Source: Owenia fusiformis (Eukaryota > Annelida > Polychaeta > Sabellida > Oweniidae). Taken from it: 64,000 bases of DNA. The stretch spans positions 37,503,759 through 37,567,758 of the forward strand of contig CAIIXF020000009.1 of assembly GCA_903813345.2 (NCBI GenBank), given 5' to 3'. This document shows, piece after piece, positions 24,001 to 37,309 of the stretch; positions within the stretch are counted from its first letter, which is position 1; each line of letters begins with the position of its first letter. Under the pieces are notes generated by a model, which was not told where the DNA came from, searched no databases, and saw only the letters and a list, made by a program, of their open reading frames with translations. The translations under genes and the position numbers were made by a program.

Positions 24001-24519
24001 TCATCCTCTCTCATTACAAAAACACTAATTAATAAAAGATAAATGCTTTATAAAGTGTTCAACAAGGCAACATTAATGTGATATTGTCAACTTGATTAAT
24101 CAATAGTTTGGAATCATATTAACTGATTGGTCATCTGCCTGCTTGCTTTCTCACTCTTGCCTCAAGTATGCCAATTTACAATTGCATCTTTCTCTCTGTC
24201 CCACTATTTCCAGGGTCCATGACATCACAGAAATAGCAGTGACAGTCTCTTCACTCAATCATTTTATCTTACTTAATTTATGCTATATTACTTCGGCTAT
24301 TTTTGTAGGTATCGTAGGTTTAGGATACATCTCTTATGAATAGGTGATCTTAAATGCAGAGTATATCTAGAGAGGGAAATATGTGTATTTCCCCTAGTTC
24401 TTATTACCCAGTACATAACCCTTATGTGTGGCATTGACAAGTTATTGAATTTTTTTTAGAAATGGTAGATGTTCAATTTGAAATTTTAGATGTTTGAACT
24501 GATGATCATGAGTTGATAC
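21090..24519. other. Intergenic DNA, no gene recognised
   Basis: No coding or RNA gene was recognised. At 21410-21450 the motif CCCGTGCCGGTC / CCCGTACCGGTC occurs twice, echoing the ACCGGTTCGG core of the adjacent hairpin. The rest is AT-rich and featureless by eye. Confidence 0.3.
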
Positions 24520-24523
24520 AGAG

Positions 24524-25213
24524 TGTTGGACATTTTCAGGAACACACTGTAAACTTATATTTTGATTAAATATTTGCTGCATGGAACTTATCATTTGGTT
24601 GACAGTTTTGAATGGTCAAGGAACAACTTGTTTTATCTATATGGGTTTAAAAGTTCAGTATGTCATGTTATGAGATTTATGGGTTTCTTCCAAAAAGTTG
24701 AAACTAAGGCATCAAAAAGATGTTGACAGATTAATAGTTTTCCTCACTCAGTGTTCTTGCATGACATTTTATTGACCCAGTAACAGACTGAGGTAGGGCT
24801 CAGTGAGACTGGACTCATTTCTGTTATCTTTTTAATCGGTTTTCTCACTCTGGACTTTTACTGACCTTGTGTCAGTTATTCCAAATTTATTGTTTTACTC
24901 ACTGTGTCCCTGAGTTGACCTTACTGAGAGTCTCAAATACTTTTGTAATGAAGATGATTAATTGTTTTTGTATTTTATTGCTTTCCTCACTTGGTCTCAC
25001 TTGGTCCAAGTATAAAAAGAACTTGTATAGATTTGTAGACACCTTTTCGGCTTGGCTTTAGATTGTGAAGATGTATTGTAATTTGTAACTGTTTGGACTA
25101 AACTTCGAAATTATTAAATAAAGTATGAGTATTAAGGAATCGACTTGTTTGTCATTCTTTACAAAATTAGATAAACTTTTAATAATGGATTGGACCGACC
25201 CAGGGGTCCAACA
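24524..25213 (+). repeat. 5' LTR
   Basis: 690 bp with TG...CA ends inside a short inverted terminal repeat (TGTTGGAC / GTCCAACA). A TATAAA box at 25011-25016 and an AATAAA signal at 25117-25122 are spaced as expected for an LTR promoter and polyadenylation site, implying U3 up to roughly 25040. The open frame at 24867-25061 is fortuitous and is duplicated in the other LTR. Confidence 0.88.
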
Positions 25214-27437
25214 CTGGTGGCAGCCTGGTGGAATTTTATATAACATTTCGTAAGGATTTCTGGAGACTTATAATTACGGACTTTAACATGCTTTTGATTG
25301 AAAAACGCTACCGAATTCAGTGAATGTATTATTTAGGATTGGAACTGATCACATTGATCTATTGATTCATTAACAGATGGAATTGGAATATTTAGATCTG
25401 GAAATATGATATAAAGAAACTAAGATTGAAAATTATTTTGAGTTGTTTTGATTGAGGTAAACAAATGGACTTACTGACCATTGCTTCTGTTGCTGTTTAT
25501 CAGCAAGCCAGCTGATGAACTTCCAGTGACCATTATTTTGTTTTGTAAAATTTGAACTTGGAAAATTTTGAGAGAAAAGCAGGAAAAAGTATGGCTGCTT
25601 TGGAAGTGTTCTAAGAGATTGTTGCACATGATTAGGATGCTATTATTTTGAGTCAATGCTGAACAATTTTATCAGAACGGAAAACGAGTTGTCAGGCTCA
25701 TGTATTTGATGCTGGATTTGATTGGACAGACGCGGACATTTCTCAAAATTAAAGGATGTATTCTTGTGAACAAGATAGACTTTTGGATAAAGTACTCGTT
25801 TTATGTGTTTACATATCTGAAGATGTCAACTCGGGATATGAATTGCTTCGATATCCAGCTTCACATAGTTGTATAGACTCAGAGACGAGACATTGCATAA
25901 CCATATAGTCGATTTATGTGTGATGTCGAGTAAGGAACAATCACTGTGGTATCAGAGATGTTAAGTGTCTCTGCTTATTATGACTTTTGTTTTGAGGACC
26001 TTGCATCATGGAGATAGCAATTTGATATCTGGGATATAGAAGTTGCTTCGTGAAGACCGATAACAATGAGAGGGCACATTCCTCATTGTACAGGGATTTT
26101 GAGTTTTATTGTGCTACATCGGGTAGAGACATGCAAGCTGGTGGTTCTTGACAAGTCGTTACACTTGTAGAATTCGTATATCAGCCCATATCTTGTAGAA
26201 AGGCATATAGACGAGTATGCCTATACCTGACTTTTGTTGGTGACTTCAGCCAAGGTGAATGTTTAGCGTATTGCGGTACCCAAGTTCCAATCACGCAGAT
26301 GTGATTGATGATTGATTTCCGGAAATATTGTGTTTTAACTCAGATAAGAGGGCCCAGAGACTATCTGAGTGTTAGGATGAACTGTATATCTACTGATGGT
26401 GATAAGTGTTATACAGAGATGATATTGAGGGACAATTAGTGTGACAGTGTTTAGTGTATCCTTGTTGTTGGCAAGGGCTGTTTTCATATAAGGTTCTAAG
26501 GCTTTAGAATGCAGACTCTCAAAAGGTGTGTTTCGTGCACATGTGACACATCTTGATGCAGAGTAGCCAAACAAAGACACAACTAATAACCTCAGCATCA
26601 GGTATGTGAAGACTTAATGCAGGGAGAACAAGGATTATGTCTGTGATACTGATGCGATCACTTGTTTTGAAAAGACAAACTGTGGTTGATTTATTAACAT
26701 GTGTAGCTGTCATCTCTCCCTATGATGCAAGATTCTGAATGGCCATTTTGGAGTACGGGTATAACGTGCAGTGATTCGTATTTTGGGAGAGTAACCTAGC
26801 CGTTGGGTGAAGGGCCCCTTTGAGAACACTGAATTATCACGATACTGTGTAAGGATCTTGCAAGTGACATTGATCGATTAAAGTGCACATGAAAATGTTT
26901 TGGAGAAGCAGAGAAACACTATAATTGATGTTTTGACAATTTTGGTTGTAGTTTTATTTAAGGAAATATTTTGGACATTTATTTCTAATGATTTTGCAAC
27001 CTTGTGCAATGAAAATTTACTGTTTCCTTATTTGATTGTGTGCCCTTAGATTTTATATAGACAATTTTATATTGTGTTTAAATGACCTTAAGTTGGCACA
27101 GTGAGAACATTAGAAGACAGTGCTCTGGTAAATTGGTAATACTTGTTAAAGATAAGGATTTTATCCTAATTGACCCACCATTGTACAGGTGGAAGAATTG
27201 AGACCTTCAGTGAATGTTGTTAAATGGTGATTTGACATTTAAAGTGGTAATAGCCTAAACTTTTATTGTAGATTGATTTAATTATGCAGATGTAATTTTA
27301 CTGAAGTTGTATCATTTGATTTGAAATTGATTATAGGTTTTATTTTATTCTTTATGTGTGACAGTTTTTAGCAATAATTGTAAGGTTTTGTTGATTGTAA
27401 AATTTCCAGGAGTAAATTTGAACTGGGGAGGGTGGTG

Positions 27438-28127
27438 TGTTGGACATTTTCAGGAACACACTGTAAACTTATATTTTGATTAAATATTTGCTGCATGGAA
27501 CTTATCATTTGGTTGACAGTTTTGAATGGTCAAGGAACAACTTGTTTTATCTATATGGGTTTAAAAGTTCAGTATGTCATGTTATGAGATTTATGGGTTT
27601 CTTCCAAAAAGTTGAAACTAAGGCATCAAAAAGATGTTGACAGATTAATAGTTTTCCTCACTCAGTGTTCTTGCATGACATTTTATTGACCCAGTAACAG
27701 ACTGAGGTAGGGCTCAGTGAGACTGGACTCATTTCTGTTATCTTTTTAATCGGTTTTCTCACTCTGGACTTTTACTGACCTTGTGTCAGTTATTCCAAAT
27801 TTATTGTTTTACTCACTGTGTCCCTGAGTTGACCTTACTGAGAGTCTCAAATACTTTTGTAATGAAGATGATTAATTGTTTTTGTATTTTATTGCTTTCC
27901 TCACTTGGTCTCACTTGGTCCAAGTATAAAAAGAACTTGTATAGATTTGTAGACACCTTTTCGGCTTGGCTTTAGATTGTGAAGATGTATTGTAATTTGT
28001 AACTGTTTGGACTAAACTTCGAAATTATTAAATAAAGTATGAGTATTAAGGAATCGACTTGTTTGTCATTCTTTACAAAATTAGATAAACTTTTAATAAT
28101 GGATTGGACCGACCCAGGGGTCCAACA
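27438..28127 (+). repeat. 3' LTR
   Basis: Copy of the 5' LTR with no difference seen by eye. It contains the matching TATAAA (27925-27930) and AATAAA (28031-28036). It is followed by the second AGAG of the target duplication. Confidence 0.88.
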
Positions 28128-28131
28128 AGAG

Positions 28132-30996
28132 GTAATCTTGTAATTCTCATAAATTAGTCTTAAAATAACTTCTTCAAAAGATATATGAAATGCAATATTA
28201 TATATTAACAGAAGGTAAAAATGAATATACAGGTATGCCATGACAGTACGGTGCACAGAGCTTGAAAATCATATATTTGCCCATGCATAGAGGGGTTAGA
28301 TTTCTTGAGGCCTGACTGGGGATAAAGATGGCAACATTCTCTCTCAAAATTGTTCCACTTCCTAAACATGAAAATATCTGCCATAGAAATGTATGGAGCC
28401 AACTAAATGTTTCCAGCATATACACAGGGACTCTAACATCTAACAGACATGTAACCATTCTGATCTAAAATTGACAGGTCCCTAAGGAATGAAGCTGCAA
28501 TCTGAGTCACTCTCTTCATTATAACACCCATCTCTAGGGACCTTTCATTTTGCCACTAATGGAAGATTAGATACATTATGCGATAAAAAGATTTTCATTA
28601 AGCATAGCGGAATTGGTAATTTAGGTTTACAAGGTGAGATAAAGATAAGATGTTTGTAAGGTTAAAGACAAAGTAATACCCTTGACAAATTGATAATGTT
28701 TCAATTTTTTGTCTTTTATCATGATGCCAAAAAAGTTTGGTTCTTGATAAATAATAAATAAATAAAAATTATAATAATATATAATAGATTTGAAGTGGCT
28801 GGTAAGCACAATTAGCAACAGAAAAACACATAGCAAACAAGGCCCAATAAACAATAATTATATTAAAAATTATATAATGCAGAAATATATTCTAAATAAA
28901 TATAAACTAGCAGGCAGTCTCATGAATAACCCCATAAAATGTAGCATGATAACTTTGACCCAAATGATACAAGGAAACAAATGAAAATAAGGAAAATATA
29001 TATTTCTGAGGTTATGCGTGAGACTGTAGATGCAGAAAAATACTTATATTTTGTTATAATTGGCAAAGTTAATATGTGGAAGAATCCTAGTGTAATGTTC
29101 TTGAGTCATGACAACCTTTCAACCTAGTGTCATTTTTACTGGTTTCCCTTATTCATCAAATCTAACATAGTTCCTTTAATGATATAAGATCAGGTCCTTT
29201 CCTTTTGTATTATATAAAGGCACTTCTATGGGTTAGGTAGTTTCTGATCTTGGATACTAGTAGCTGTTCCATAAATCATTTATTCAGGCATTTGAGGACA
29301 AAAGTAGTTCATCTTTTATTACTGACAGAGTCTGGTTGATTTGGGAAGCCATAGTGAGGAGTCTTAATGGAGTAGGCCAAACTTGAAATAATATGCACAT
29401 GTATAATCCAATAACAATATTTGGGCTCATTTTGAAAACATTTGGGTATGGGTATCTTTCGCAGAAAAATACTAAAGGTTCAATGGTCACAATCAGAGAG
29501 TGAGTGAAGAATATGACAGTGATATAATAATAGTAAATATTTGACAAAATGATGATGTAATTGTGAGCATTTTCCAGTATTTTATATATCAATCTTTAGT
29601 GTTCTTTTGTGTTCCTGTAAAAACTACCCTATACTGAATTGCCTAATTGCCACGCAAACAAAATTCTATCTATTTACCACCATGAACTGTATTGTTAAAT
29701 GAATGTAGAAGAGGTAGTCATCACTGGAGTGAATCAAAGTTAACTAGCAGTAATCTTCACAGAAAAGTAATGAGATAATTGAAAAACTGATTCAGTGAGA
29801 TTAAAAAAATAGATTGTATAGAAATACATGCGCTTCCGGGATTCAGGATTCCTCTATCATGTTGCATTGAAATTATATCTGCAGGCGTATTAAGGCACCT
29901 GCTTTGCAATACATCATTAGGCAAGGAAATTGTTTTGAAAATCTCTGTCTTATTTTTTACTTAATGTTGTATCGGAAACAAGTGAATTAATTGATTTTGA
30001 TTATCTTTTGTATATCGTTGTTTAATTATTTTTTAATAATTTATCTATAAGGAACAAACAGTATATGAAATTCTGGCAATACATGAGTGTAGAGCTCATT
30101 AACTGCGACATTATCTTAATTATAACACTGCATTTGGAGCCACTTTTGACAGTTACATAACAATAAAAAAAAAAGTTTTTACAAACTTGCATGCAGAAAT
30201 GTACATCAGAAATGTTGAAAACACTTTAGCAGAGTCGGCTGCAATCTATATTTTTGAAAGAAATTTAATCGTGATGATAATCCATTTTAGTGCCCATGGG
30301 CTATATTGAAGTAAAGCCAAATTTAATTTCAATGACATCTCCTGTAATATAATTGGAAATTGCACTTTGTTGAAACTTTGAAAATAACATAACATATTGA
30401 ACATCTGTTTACCTGTAAAAATGGATATATTGAAATATTTTGAAACCCAAAAAGGTGAAATAAGGACTGATCACCACGAAGAGAAAAAATCCTGGGGAGA
30501 CCAATGATTCGTATTCTCAGATACCTTCCTTCCATGCATCAAAGCATCCTGGATGGCATTATTCAAATTAGCTTCAAATTACTCCTTGATAATTTTACTA
30601 CAAAGCTGTTGTTTTGTATGCATTGCAATTACAACTATTTTTTCAGTTTGTACAATCGCATGCTCTGTCACATTGATGTAAACTGAAATTTATGGCCAAT
30701 GCTGTTTTATGGAGACTAAAATGTATGAAAAACCACATTATTGGCAAAAAAGTTGCACTGGGATCAAATGATTGGTTTGATTTATGTCACTAAGTAAGAA
30801 GATTTTCTTGCTAAACCTTGTGCTGTTTGCTGATAATTGAAATTATGGTGTCTTGGGAATTTCCAATTTTATGTTTATCTCAGATTGTAAATTCCAGAAC
30901 ATCTTTGGAACAATGTTGGTGTAAAATACTTTCTCTTTTGAAATTGTCTATTAGCTAGATAAACTTCCATTATTTTTGTTAGCTTTTAGAGCTATT
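28132..30996. other. Intergenic DNA, no gene recognised
   Basis: AT-rich sequence with only short open frames lacking recognisable domains. No repeats with clear boundaries were found between the LTR element and the fold-back element starting at 30997. Confidence 0.3.
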
Positions 30997-33636
30997 CACT
31001 AGGGCAGAGCATTTGTACTGAAAGGAGCATTTTCAGTACAAATATGTACTGAAAAATGTACTGAATTTTTAAGTACATTTTTCAGTATATATTTATACTG
31101 AAAAATATACTGAATTTTAAGTGTGATTTTAAGTGCAAATATGTACTTAAAAATATACTGAAATTTAAGTGTGATTTTAAGTGCAAATATGTACTGAAAA
31201 ATATACTGAAATTTAAGGGCATATTTAAGTGTAAATTTATACTGAAAAATATACTTAAATTTTGAATTACGACATTTTCCTGACTTTGACATCTATACCA
31301 TGGATTTTGCTATACCCGAACAAATGAGGTTCTATGTTCATGTTATATATTTTAATTTTGATATCAATTAATTAATTTGCTCAAGCAATATGAGTGAAAA
31401 TCTCATGAAAAACTTATTTTTAAGACTGAGAAAATGTGTACCTTTAATGTTTTTGAATTTTAGAACTTAATAAGGTAGAATGTATCTAGAAACCTCAAAA
31501 GGTATGGAATACACATGTTATGTACGATCAGTTTTAAATAAAGGGTTTATCCCTCAGGAAATATGGGTATCCAAAACCTCCCAGTACATAACCCTTCAAT
31601 ATGCATTATATTTGATAGGTTTGATTGGGCTAAAAAGAAATTTATTGATGGAGAAAATGCAATCAGATATTATTACAGGATGCGTCTTAAATAATTAAAT
31701 CCAAAAACATAACTTATTTAAAGGAAAACACTTGATTACAGTAAACCTAGCCTCTCCAGTTTGATTAGAGTCTGCTTTAAAGTTCCCGTCTAAAGTTTGA
31801 AAATATTTTTTTATCATTCATTTACTATTTGTCAGGACTTAAAAAGTGATTTTAGAGATTTTTGAACAAAAAAAAATTTTTGAAAAAAAAGTTGTGAGCA
31901 TTTCATTTCTCAAATATTCAAATTTCCCGCCATTTTTTTCAAAAAAGTTGAAATTTCTTAATCATCAAATATTTCTTAATGCATTTCAAAAAAGATTATC
32001 TTTTTAACACCAATGCAAAGGTTGGACAAAGGACACACTATTTCAATAATAAAATGCCATATTTAATAGGCCACTTCAATGTTTTAGCATATAAAAAATA
32101 TTTTGAAACATTAGTGATGTCACTAAGGTACCAAAGTCAATCTTTTCTAAATATGTTAGACTTTCATAAAAAACCAATGTTGATTGTCTAACCAGGTTAA
32201 AAGGAACAATAAATTATGTTTTAGATATCATTGTACCATTGGTTTCTATGAGAACTAAAATTTTGAAATGCATTTTTCTCAGAACCATTTTCATGCACTG
32301 ATAAGTTCATTTCTCGCTTATTTATGAACCGATTTTCTTAATTTTTTCGGCAAAAAACACGGGAGGATAAATGCTATACATTGGTATGAATTGTGGCTAA
32401 TAAGAAGATATGAGTGACCTTTGAAAGTTGGTTTTAAATAAATTCACAAATTTTGGAACAAAAAGTCTATCAAAAACCACTTTTTGAAATTTAAAAAAAA
32501 GTTTCACATATCACACTTTGATAACATTGGGTAAGACTACAATATAAGCCAAAGTGGTTTAAACTTTATATGGGGCCTTTAAAGGATGTGTCTAAAGAAA
32601 CTTTATTTATCCATTAACAAAACAAAATATTTTGACAAGGCAAAACAAACATGTTTAAAGTCTGTTGTAAAGGAAGCATCCAAAATAATTTCATAATGTA
32701 ATAGCATTCCTGGGTTCAGGGGTCCAAGCGAACCCCCCCCCCCCCGGCCAAAAATTCTTTTAAAATCATGTACTTTTTCACCATTCTAAGAACCTTTTGA
32801 GTGATTTAGGCCGTTTTTAATAAATCCATAAACATAACTTCTAAAAAGGAAATCACTTGATTACAGTAAACCTAGCCTAGTTTGATTAGAGTCTGCTTTA
32901 AAGGATGTGTCTAAAGAAACTTTATTAATCCACTAACAAAACAAAATATTTTGACAAGGCAAAACAAACCTGATTACAGAGAGACTCTTTTAAGTTTGGT
33001 TAAAGGCTGCTGTAAAGGAAGCATCCAAAATAGTTTCATAACGTAATAGCATTCCTGTTGGGGGGGGGGGGGTTTCAGGGGTCCAAGCGAACCCCCCCCC
33101 CCCCCGGCCAAAAATTCTTTTAAAATCATGCACCTTTTCACCATTCTAAGAACTTTTTGAGTGATTTAGAGTTTATAAAGTATGCCTTACATTTACGTTT
33201 TCTCTTATTTCCATTATTGGGCACAAATATTTCTCATTGCATATATTTATACTTAAAATTATCCTTAAATTTCAGTATATTTTTCAGTACATTTTTATAC
33301 TGACTTTTGCACTTAAATTTCAGTACATTTTTCAGTATATATTTGTACTTAAATTTATCCTTAAATTTTCAGTGCATTTTCCAGTATATTTTTGCACTTA
33401 AATTTGTCCTTAAAATTCAGTACATTTTTCAGTACATATTTATACTTAAATTTGTACTTAGAATTCAGTATATTTTTCAGTACATGAATTTGTACTGAAA
33501 AATATACTGAAAAAAGTTCAGTGCATTTTTCAGTATAAAAATATACTTAAATTTGTACTGAAACAAAACTAGTACATTTTTCAGTATATATTTGTACTGA
33601 AAACGCTCCTTTCAGTACAAATGCTCTGCCCTAGTG
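30997..33636. mobile_element. 2.64-kb fold-back element with subrepeated arms
   Basis: The ends CACTAGGGCAGAGCATTTG (30997) and its reverse complement (ending 33636) are perfect over at least 30 bases and are flanked by ATT on each side (30994-30996 and 33637-33639). The arms, about 31015-31265 and 33235-33610, are made of subrepeats (48 bp where measured, in the left arm) alternating CAGTA.ATTTTTCAGTA and CTTAAATT, in opposite orientation. The repetitive open frames at 30999-31292 (-) and 33307-33498 (+) are these subrepeats. The interior is non-coding and contains a local duplication (32577-33169). Subrepeated arms are a hallmark of foldback transposons; the superfamily is uncertain. Confidence 0.78.
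32577..33169 (+). repeat. Local direct duplication with poly-C tract
   Basis: The segment 32577-32809 is repeated at 32896-33169 with moderate divergence, including GGGGTCCAAGCGAACCCCC and a run of 13-14 C. The second copy has an added run of G before it. The linking segment (about 32821-32895, GATTACAGTAAACCTAGCC) also matches 31698-31785, so the interior of the fold-back element grew by stepwise duplication. Confidence 0.65.
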
Positions 33637-33639
33637 ATT

Positions 33640-34740
33640 ATCAGAAAGAAGGCCTAGGTCTCCTTCAGAGTTGAGACTTTGGGTTTAAATCCTATTAAAG
33701 AAACACATAATGTGATCCAAATCAACATGGGAAATAGGAGACAAAGATTAATGAATTTTATTGCTCTCTCCTCTAGGAGATAATGGGAGACACTGAAATG
33801 ACGCCATAAACTAATACCATGCCTCACAAAATATATCATGATTCTTTACATTAAAACTTTATAGTGTAGGAGCGTGAATTTCCAAACAACTACCAACCAC
33901 CACACTAATTATTTTAATCAAAAATAAACTAATTCAAAATAACCAATTGATCTACATATACCAACAATGTAATAAATCAAACTGTGACAGTGCCCCCTCC
34001 TTAGAGATATTCTGTCTCCAGTGTCACACCTTATAACAATACAATTAATAATTAGGGACAACTGATGCCTAATAGCAAGCAGTCATACCCCCTTGGGTCT
34101 TCTGTCTTTTAGTTTTGATGATCTAATTTTTTGCACTTTAAAGAATCAAATTTTACAATTTAAGTTATGGAATACAAATGACAAAATTATTCCAATGTAC
34201 ATTGAAGTGATAAATCATGACCAGTACTCGAGTGGACATATTCACCATTGGAAACGAGTATTTCAAGTGATCATAGAGTTTATCCCACAAGTACAAAAAT
34301 ATTATCATCATCATTCTTTTTTCATCTGGCGTCATAACCATGTTCAGTTTTGTTTGAAGTTTACATAGTAGATTTTAAAACAGTTTTAATTAGCATGTTT
34401 GTAATTATGAATTAACCGTCAGTGGGTGTTAAATACCTACATACCCCTCATCTATCATTATCAATGACAAGCTCCACCCTGCCCAAATACTATAATATTC
34501 ATTTTTAAAAATGTTTAAATTCATACATGAACAGTATTTTAAGTGTGTGTATATATATTTATTAGATTTGAATGAAAGATTTGTTAATCGCCTCTCATCT
34601 CATTAACAATGACTATTACAGCATAATATGCAAAATGGTATGAAAAATGTTTCTGTATTTATTATAAGGGAATTTGTAATTATTAACTGAATAATTATTT
34701 TTCAGTTCCAACATATGATTAGTCTGATCTATAAAGTGTG
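33640..34740. other. Intergenic DNA, no gene recognised
   Basis: No coding exon is supported. The open frame at 34093-34368 has no recognisable domain and no splice or codon evidence in its favour. Confidence 0.3.
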
Positions 34741-34754
34741 AAACTTCTGTGCAA

Positions 34755-35092
34755 TAACAAAGGAAGAATGATCTTATTCTGGTCTTATTACAAAGTAAGA
34801 ATGATCTTATTCTGGTCTTATTACAAAGGAATAATGATCTTATTCTGGTCTTATTACAAAGGAATAATGATCTTATTCTGGTCTTATTACAAAGGAAGAA
34901 TGATCTTATTCTGGTTTTATAACAAAGGTAGAATGATCTTATTCTGGTCTTATAACAAAGGAAGAATGATCTTATTCTGGTCTTATAACAAAGGAATAAT
35001 GATCTTATTCTGGTCTTATTACAAAGGAATAATGATCTTATTCTGGTCTTATTACAAAGGAAGAATGATCTTATTCTGGTTTTATAACAATG
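34755..35092. repeat. 33-bp minisatellite, about 10-11 copies
   Basis: A 33-base unit (core AATGATCTTATTCTGGTCTT followed by AT.ACAAAGGA) is repeated head to tail with few differences, mainly GGAAGAATG versus GGAATAATG and TTAC versus TAAC. Since 33 is a multiple of three, both strands read open and show an 11-residue repeat. These frames are products of the array and not genes. Confidence 0.85.
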
Positions 35093-35099
35093 GCAAAAT

Positions 35100-37300
35100 A
35101 TTATTACACTGTTACGGATCTTTATATCTATCCATCTGATCATCATCTCTAAACTTCAGATGGAAGGAAACTGGACACAATTCATCATATTTTATGTTTG
35201 TGATTTTAAGTGTGAATGTCTTGTATCAAGACTGTGAATGAGGGCAGAAACAGAAATGGTACTTGTCTTAAAATGCTTCCTTGCCAATGACTGTGACTAC
35301 CAATGACTATCACAGTAACTATGGATACCAAAACACTGGGTACCAAAACTCTCCCTTTTGATTGACAGTACATATTAATAAAAAAGATTGTGGTTATGTG
35401 CTTGCCTTTTCTATTAAATGGGTTTGCGTAAGAGGTCTCATAAATTCATCCTTTAGGTATTTCACTTCTTTTAAGCTGCAGTTTTTACTTGATGTAAAGG
35501 ATGCACTTATTGTCATTTTCCTGAAATCACAACTAAAGTACTTCGTTGAAGTCGTTCAGGTCAATCAGATCAGACACCAGTTGAGAGCGAACTTTAACAG
35601 CACTTTAACTAGGAGACTTGACCAATCTATCGCAATGACTAATTCTTCTATTTCCTTTTTGTTACTTCTGATTGGTGTATCGCGTGCTTGGAAAAATTGC
35701 TTTATAATTAAATAATGTTAAATGTTTGAGTAAGCGTCATCTTAAGGGACTAAGCGGAATCAGAACCAAGAGAAGATAATCGGGACAATTAGTGACAATC
35801 CATACATTTAAACAGTCTAGCGCACAGAAACAATAAAACAAGCCATTCAATAAATTTATATTGAATATACATCAGTTTTGATTTTTGTTCAGTATCTTAC
35901 CTTTTTGATAATTTTAGATAATTTGTCAAATTTCTGTCCTGTGTGTGACTTTTCCACCCTTGGAGACAATATGAGTATACTAATATGACTAACCATTTGA
36001 AGGGGGTATGTCTAAGGTCAAGGCTAATCAATAGGTTATTGTACTACTGTTAAGACTATCGTTGTTTGAGCCATGCAACAACATTAACTCTTTGAAATCA
36101 ATCTTCAAATCCATGTGATCATCGTAATTTTCATTTAAATTGTCTTAAAATTGGTAAAATATAAAACAGACTAAGTACTCAGAGGCAACTCAGTCTGTTG
36201 AATCATATTATATTCGCTATGATCTATTCTTAAAGAAAGAAAAAAGATGCAATTAAAAGATCTGGTTTACTCGAGAGTGATGACACATTTTCATGCTTAA
36301 TAAAATTAACCAAAAAAATCTGGTTGTCATGAGAAATTATATGAGACACTCATGACAGAATTCTGGTGACTGATGACATTTTTAACCACAAAGCATAAAT
36401 TGTTCTTTGCATGCCTGGGATCAGTAATACAGATTCATACTGATTAGCACACAAAATAGCAATATATCTATAAAGTGGATACAAAAATGATAATACTGTA
36501 TTGGTAATATATATAACACCATTGAACAATGGTAATATATGTATCTATAGTACCATAGAACAATGGTATTATGGTAATGGCATGAAATAATGGTAATACC
36601 TATGAAACCATTAAATATTGGAAATAGCAATATAACTCTCATCCGAGTAATCTATTATAACAATAGAGAAGAAGGTAAAACAGACATTTGACAATAGCAC
36701 TGAGGATCAGCTGGAAATAAAAACATCATGTCTTCATTTCAAGATGGTAGCACACATTTGGTATCATACCAGATACAATATCTCATCTTTTCAAAAGATC
36801 AGACATGATGATGTATTTTCATAACAATTAGATATATGATGATAATCATATACCAGAAAGCAATATTGTCTCTTACATTCAAAACACAATTGAAAATGGT
36901 AATACTTACACAAAACATAATAAAACATTCTTAAGTGATTCTAAAATGAAGAGATAAATCAAAACAAGGAAGTAATCCATAACGCTTATATTGCACTTCT
37001 ATTCTATTAAGAATAACAATATATAATCATGTTTCTGATTCTCTTGGGATCTTGAAGAATTAGGAGATATCAGTTTTGGTAATAAAAACAATCCCCCACC
37101 ATTTATGATAACTGTCATATTTAATAAAGAGGTTGATAAATGTACGAATTAATATTAATCGATGCTGTAAAGCATCAGTTTGATAGACTGCGATTTCTCT
37201 AAAGTTTATTGTGCATCTGTTTTTTTCTGTGAAGTACAATAAATGTAAAGATGCGATTTTCCTCCATACTGAATGGAGGCCTCAGGTATAAACTGAGTGT
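35100..37300. other. Intergenic DNA with dispersed repeat fragments
   Basis: No gene is supported. CAGACT...CAGTCTGTTG near 36165-36200 resembles the hairpin at 1832-1858. The ACCATTG-type repeat at about 36505-36600 is an inverted copy of 20740-20832. The 117-residue open frame at 35362-35715 has no recognisable family. Confidence 0.35.
36505..36600 (-). repeat. Dispersed ACCATTG repeat, copy 2 (inverted)
   Basis: The reverse complement contains ACCATAATACCATTG, GGTACTATAGATACATAT and ACCATTGTTCAATGGTG in the same order as 20750-20825. Similarity is high over about 75 bases. Confidence 0.5.
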
Positions 37301-37309
37301 AAACCAGTT

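Larger units (their letters stand above)
24524..28127 (+). mobile_element. Young non-autonomous LTR retrotransposon (LARD-like)
   Basis: Two direct repeats of 690 bp, 24524-25213 and 27438-28127, begin TGTTGGAC and end GTCCAACA and look identical throughout. A 4-bp target duplication AGAG flanks the element (24520-24523 and 28128-28131). A purine-rich tract GGGGAGGGTGGTG lies directly before the 3' LTR (27425-27437), and CTGGTGGCAGCCTGG, a possible primer site, directly follows the 5' LTR. The 2224-bp interior (25214-27437) has no gag, protease, reverse transcriptase or integrase frame, so the element would depend on another element's proteins. Orientation (+) follows from the purine tract and the LTR signals. 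The 4-bp duplication suggests a Ty3/Gypsy-like partner, but the family is not determined. Confidence 0.88.

Noticed and set aside
24867-25061. 64-residue open frame, repeated identically at 27781-27975
   Set aside because: Lies inside both LTRs; no start context or domain.
34616-35146. Long open frames on both strands (176 and 133 residues) with 11-residue repeats
   Set aside because: They are produced by a 33-bp tandem array, which is open in any stop-free phase; both strands being open is diagnostic of the array, not of a gene.
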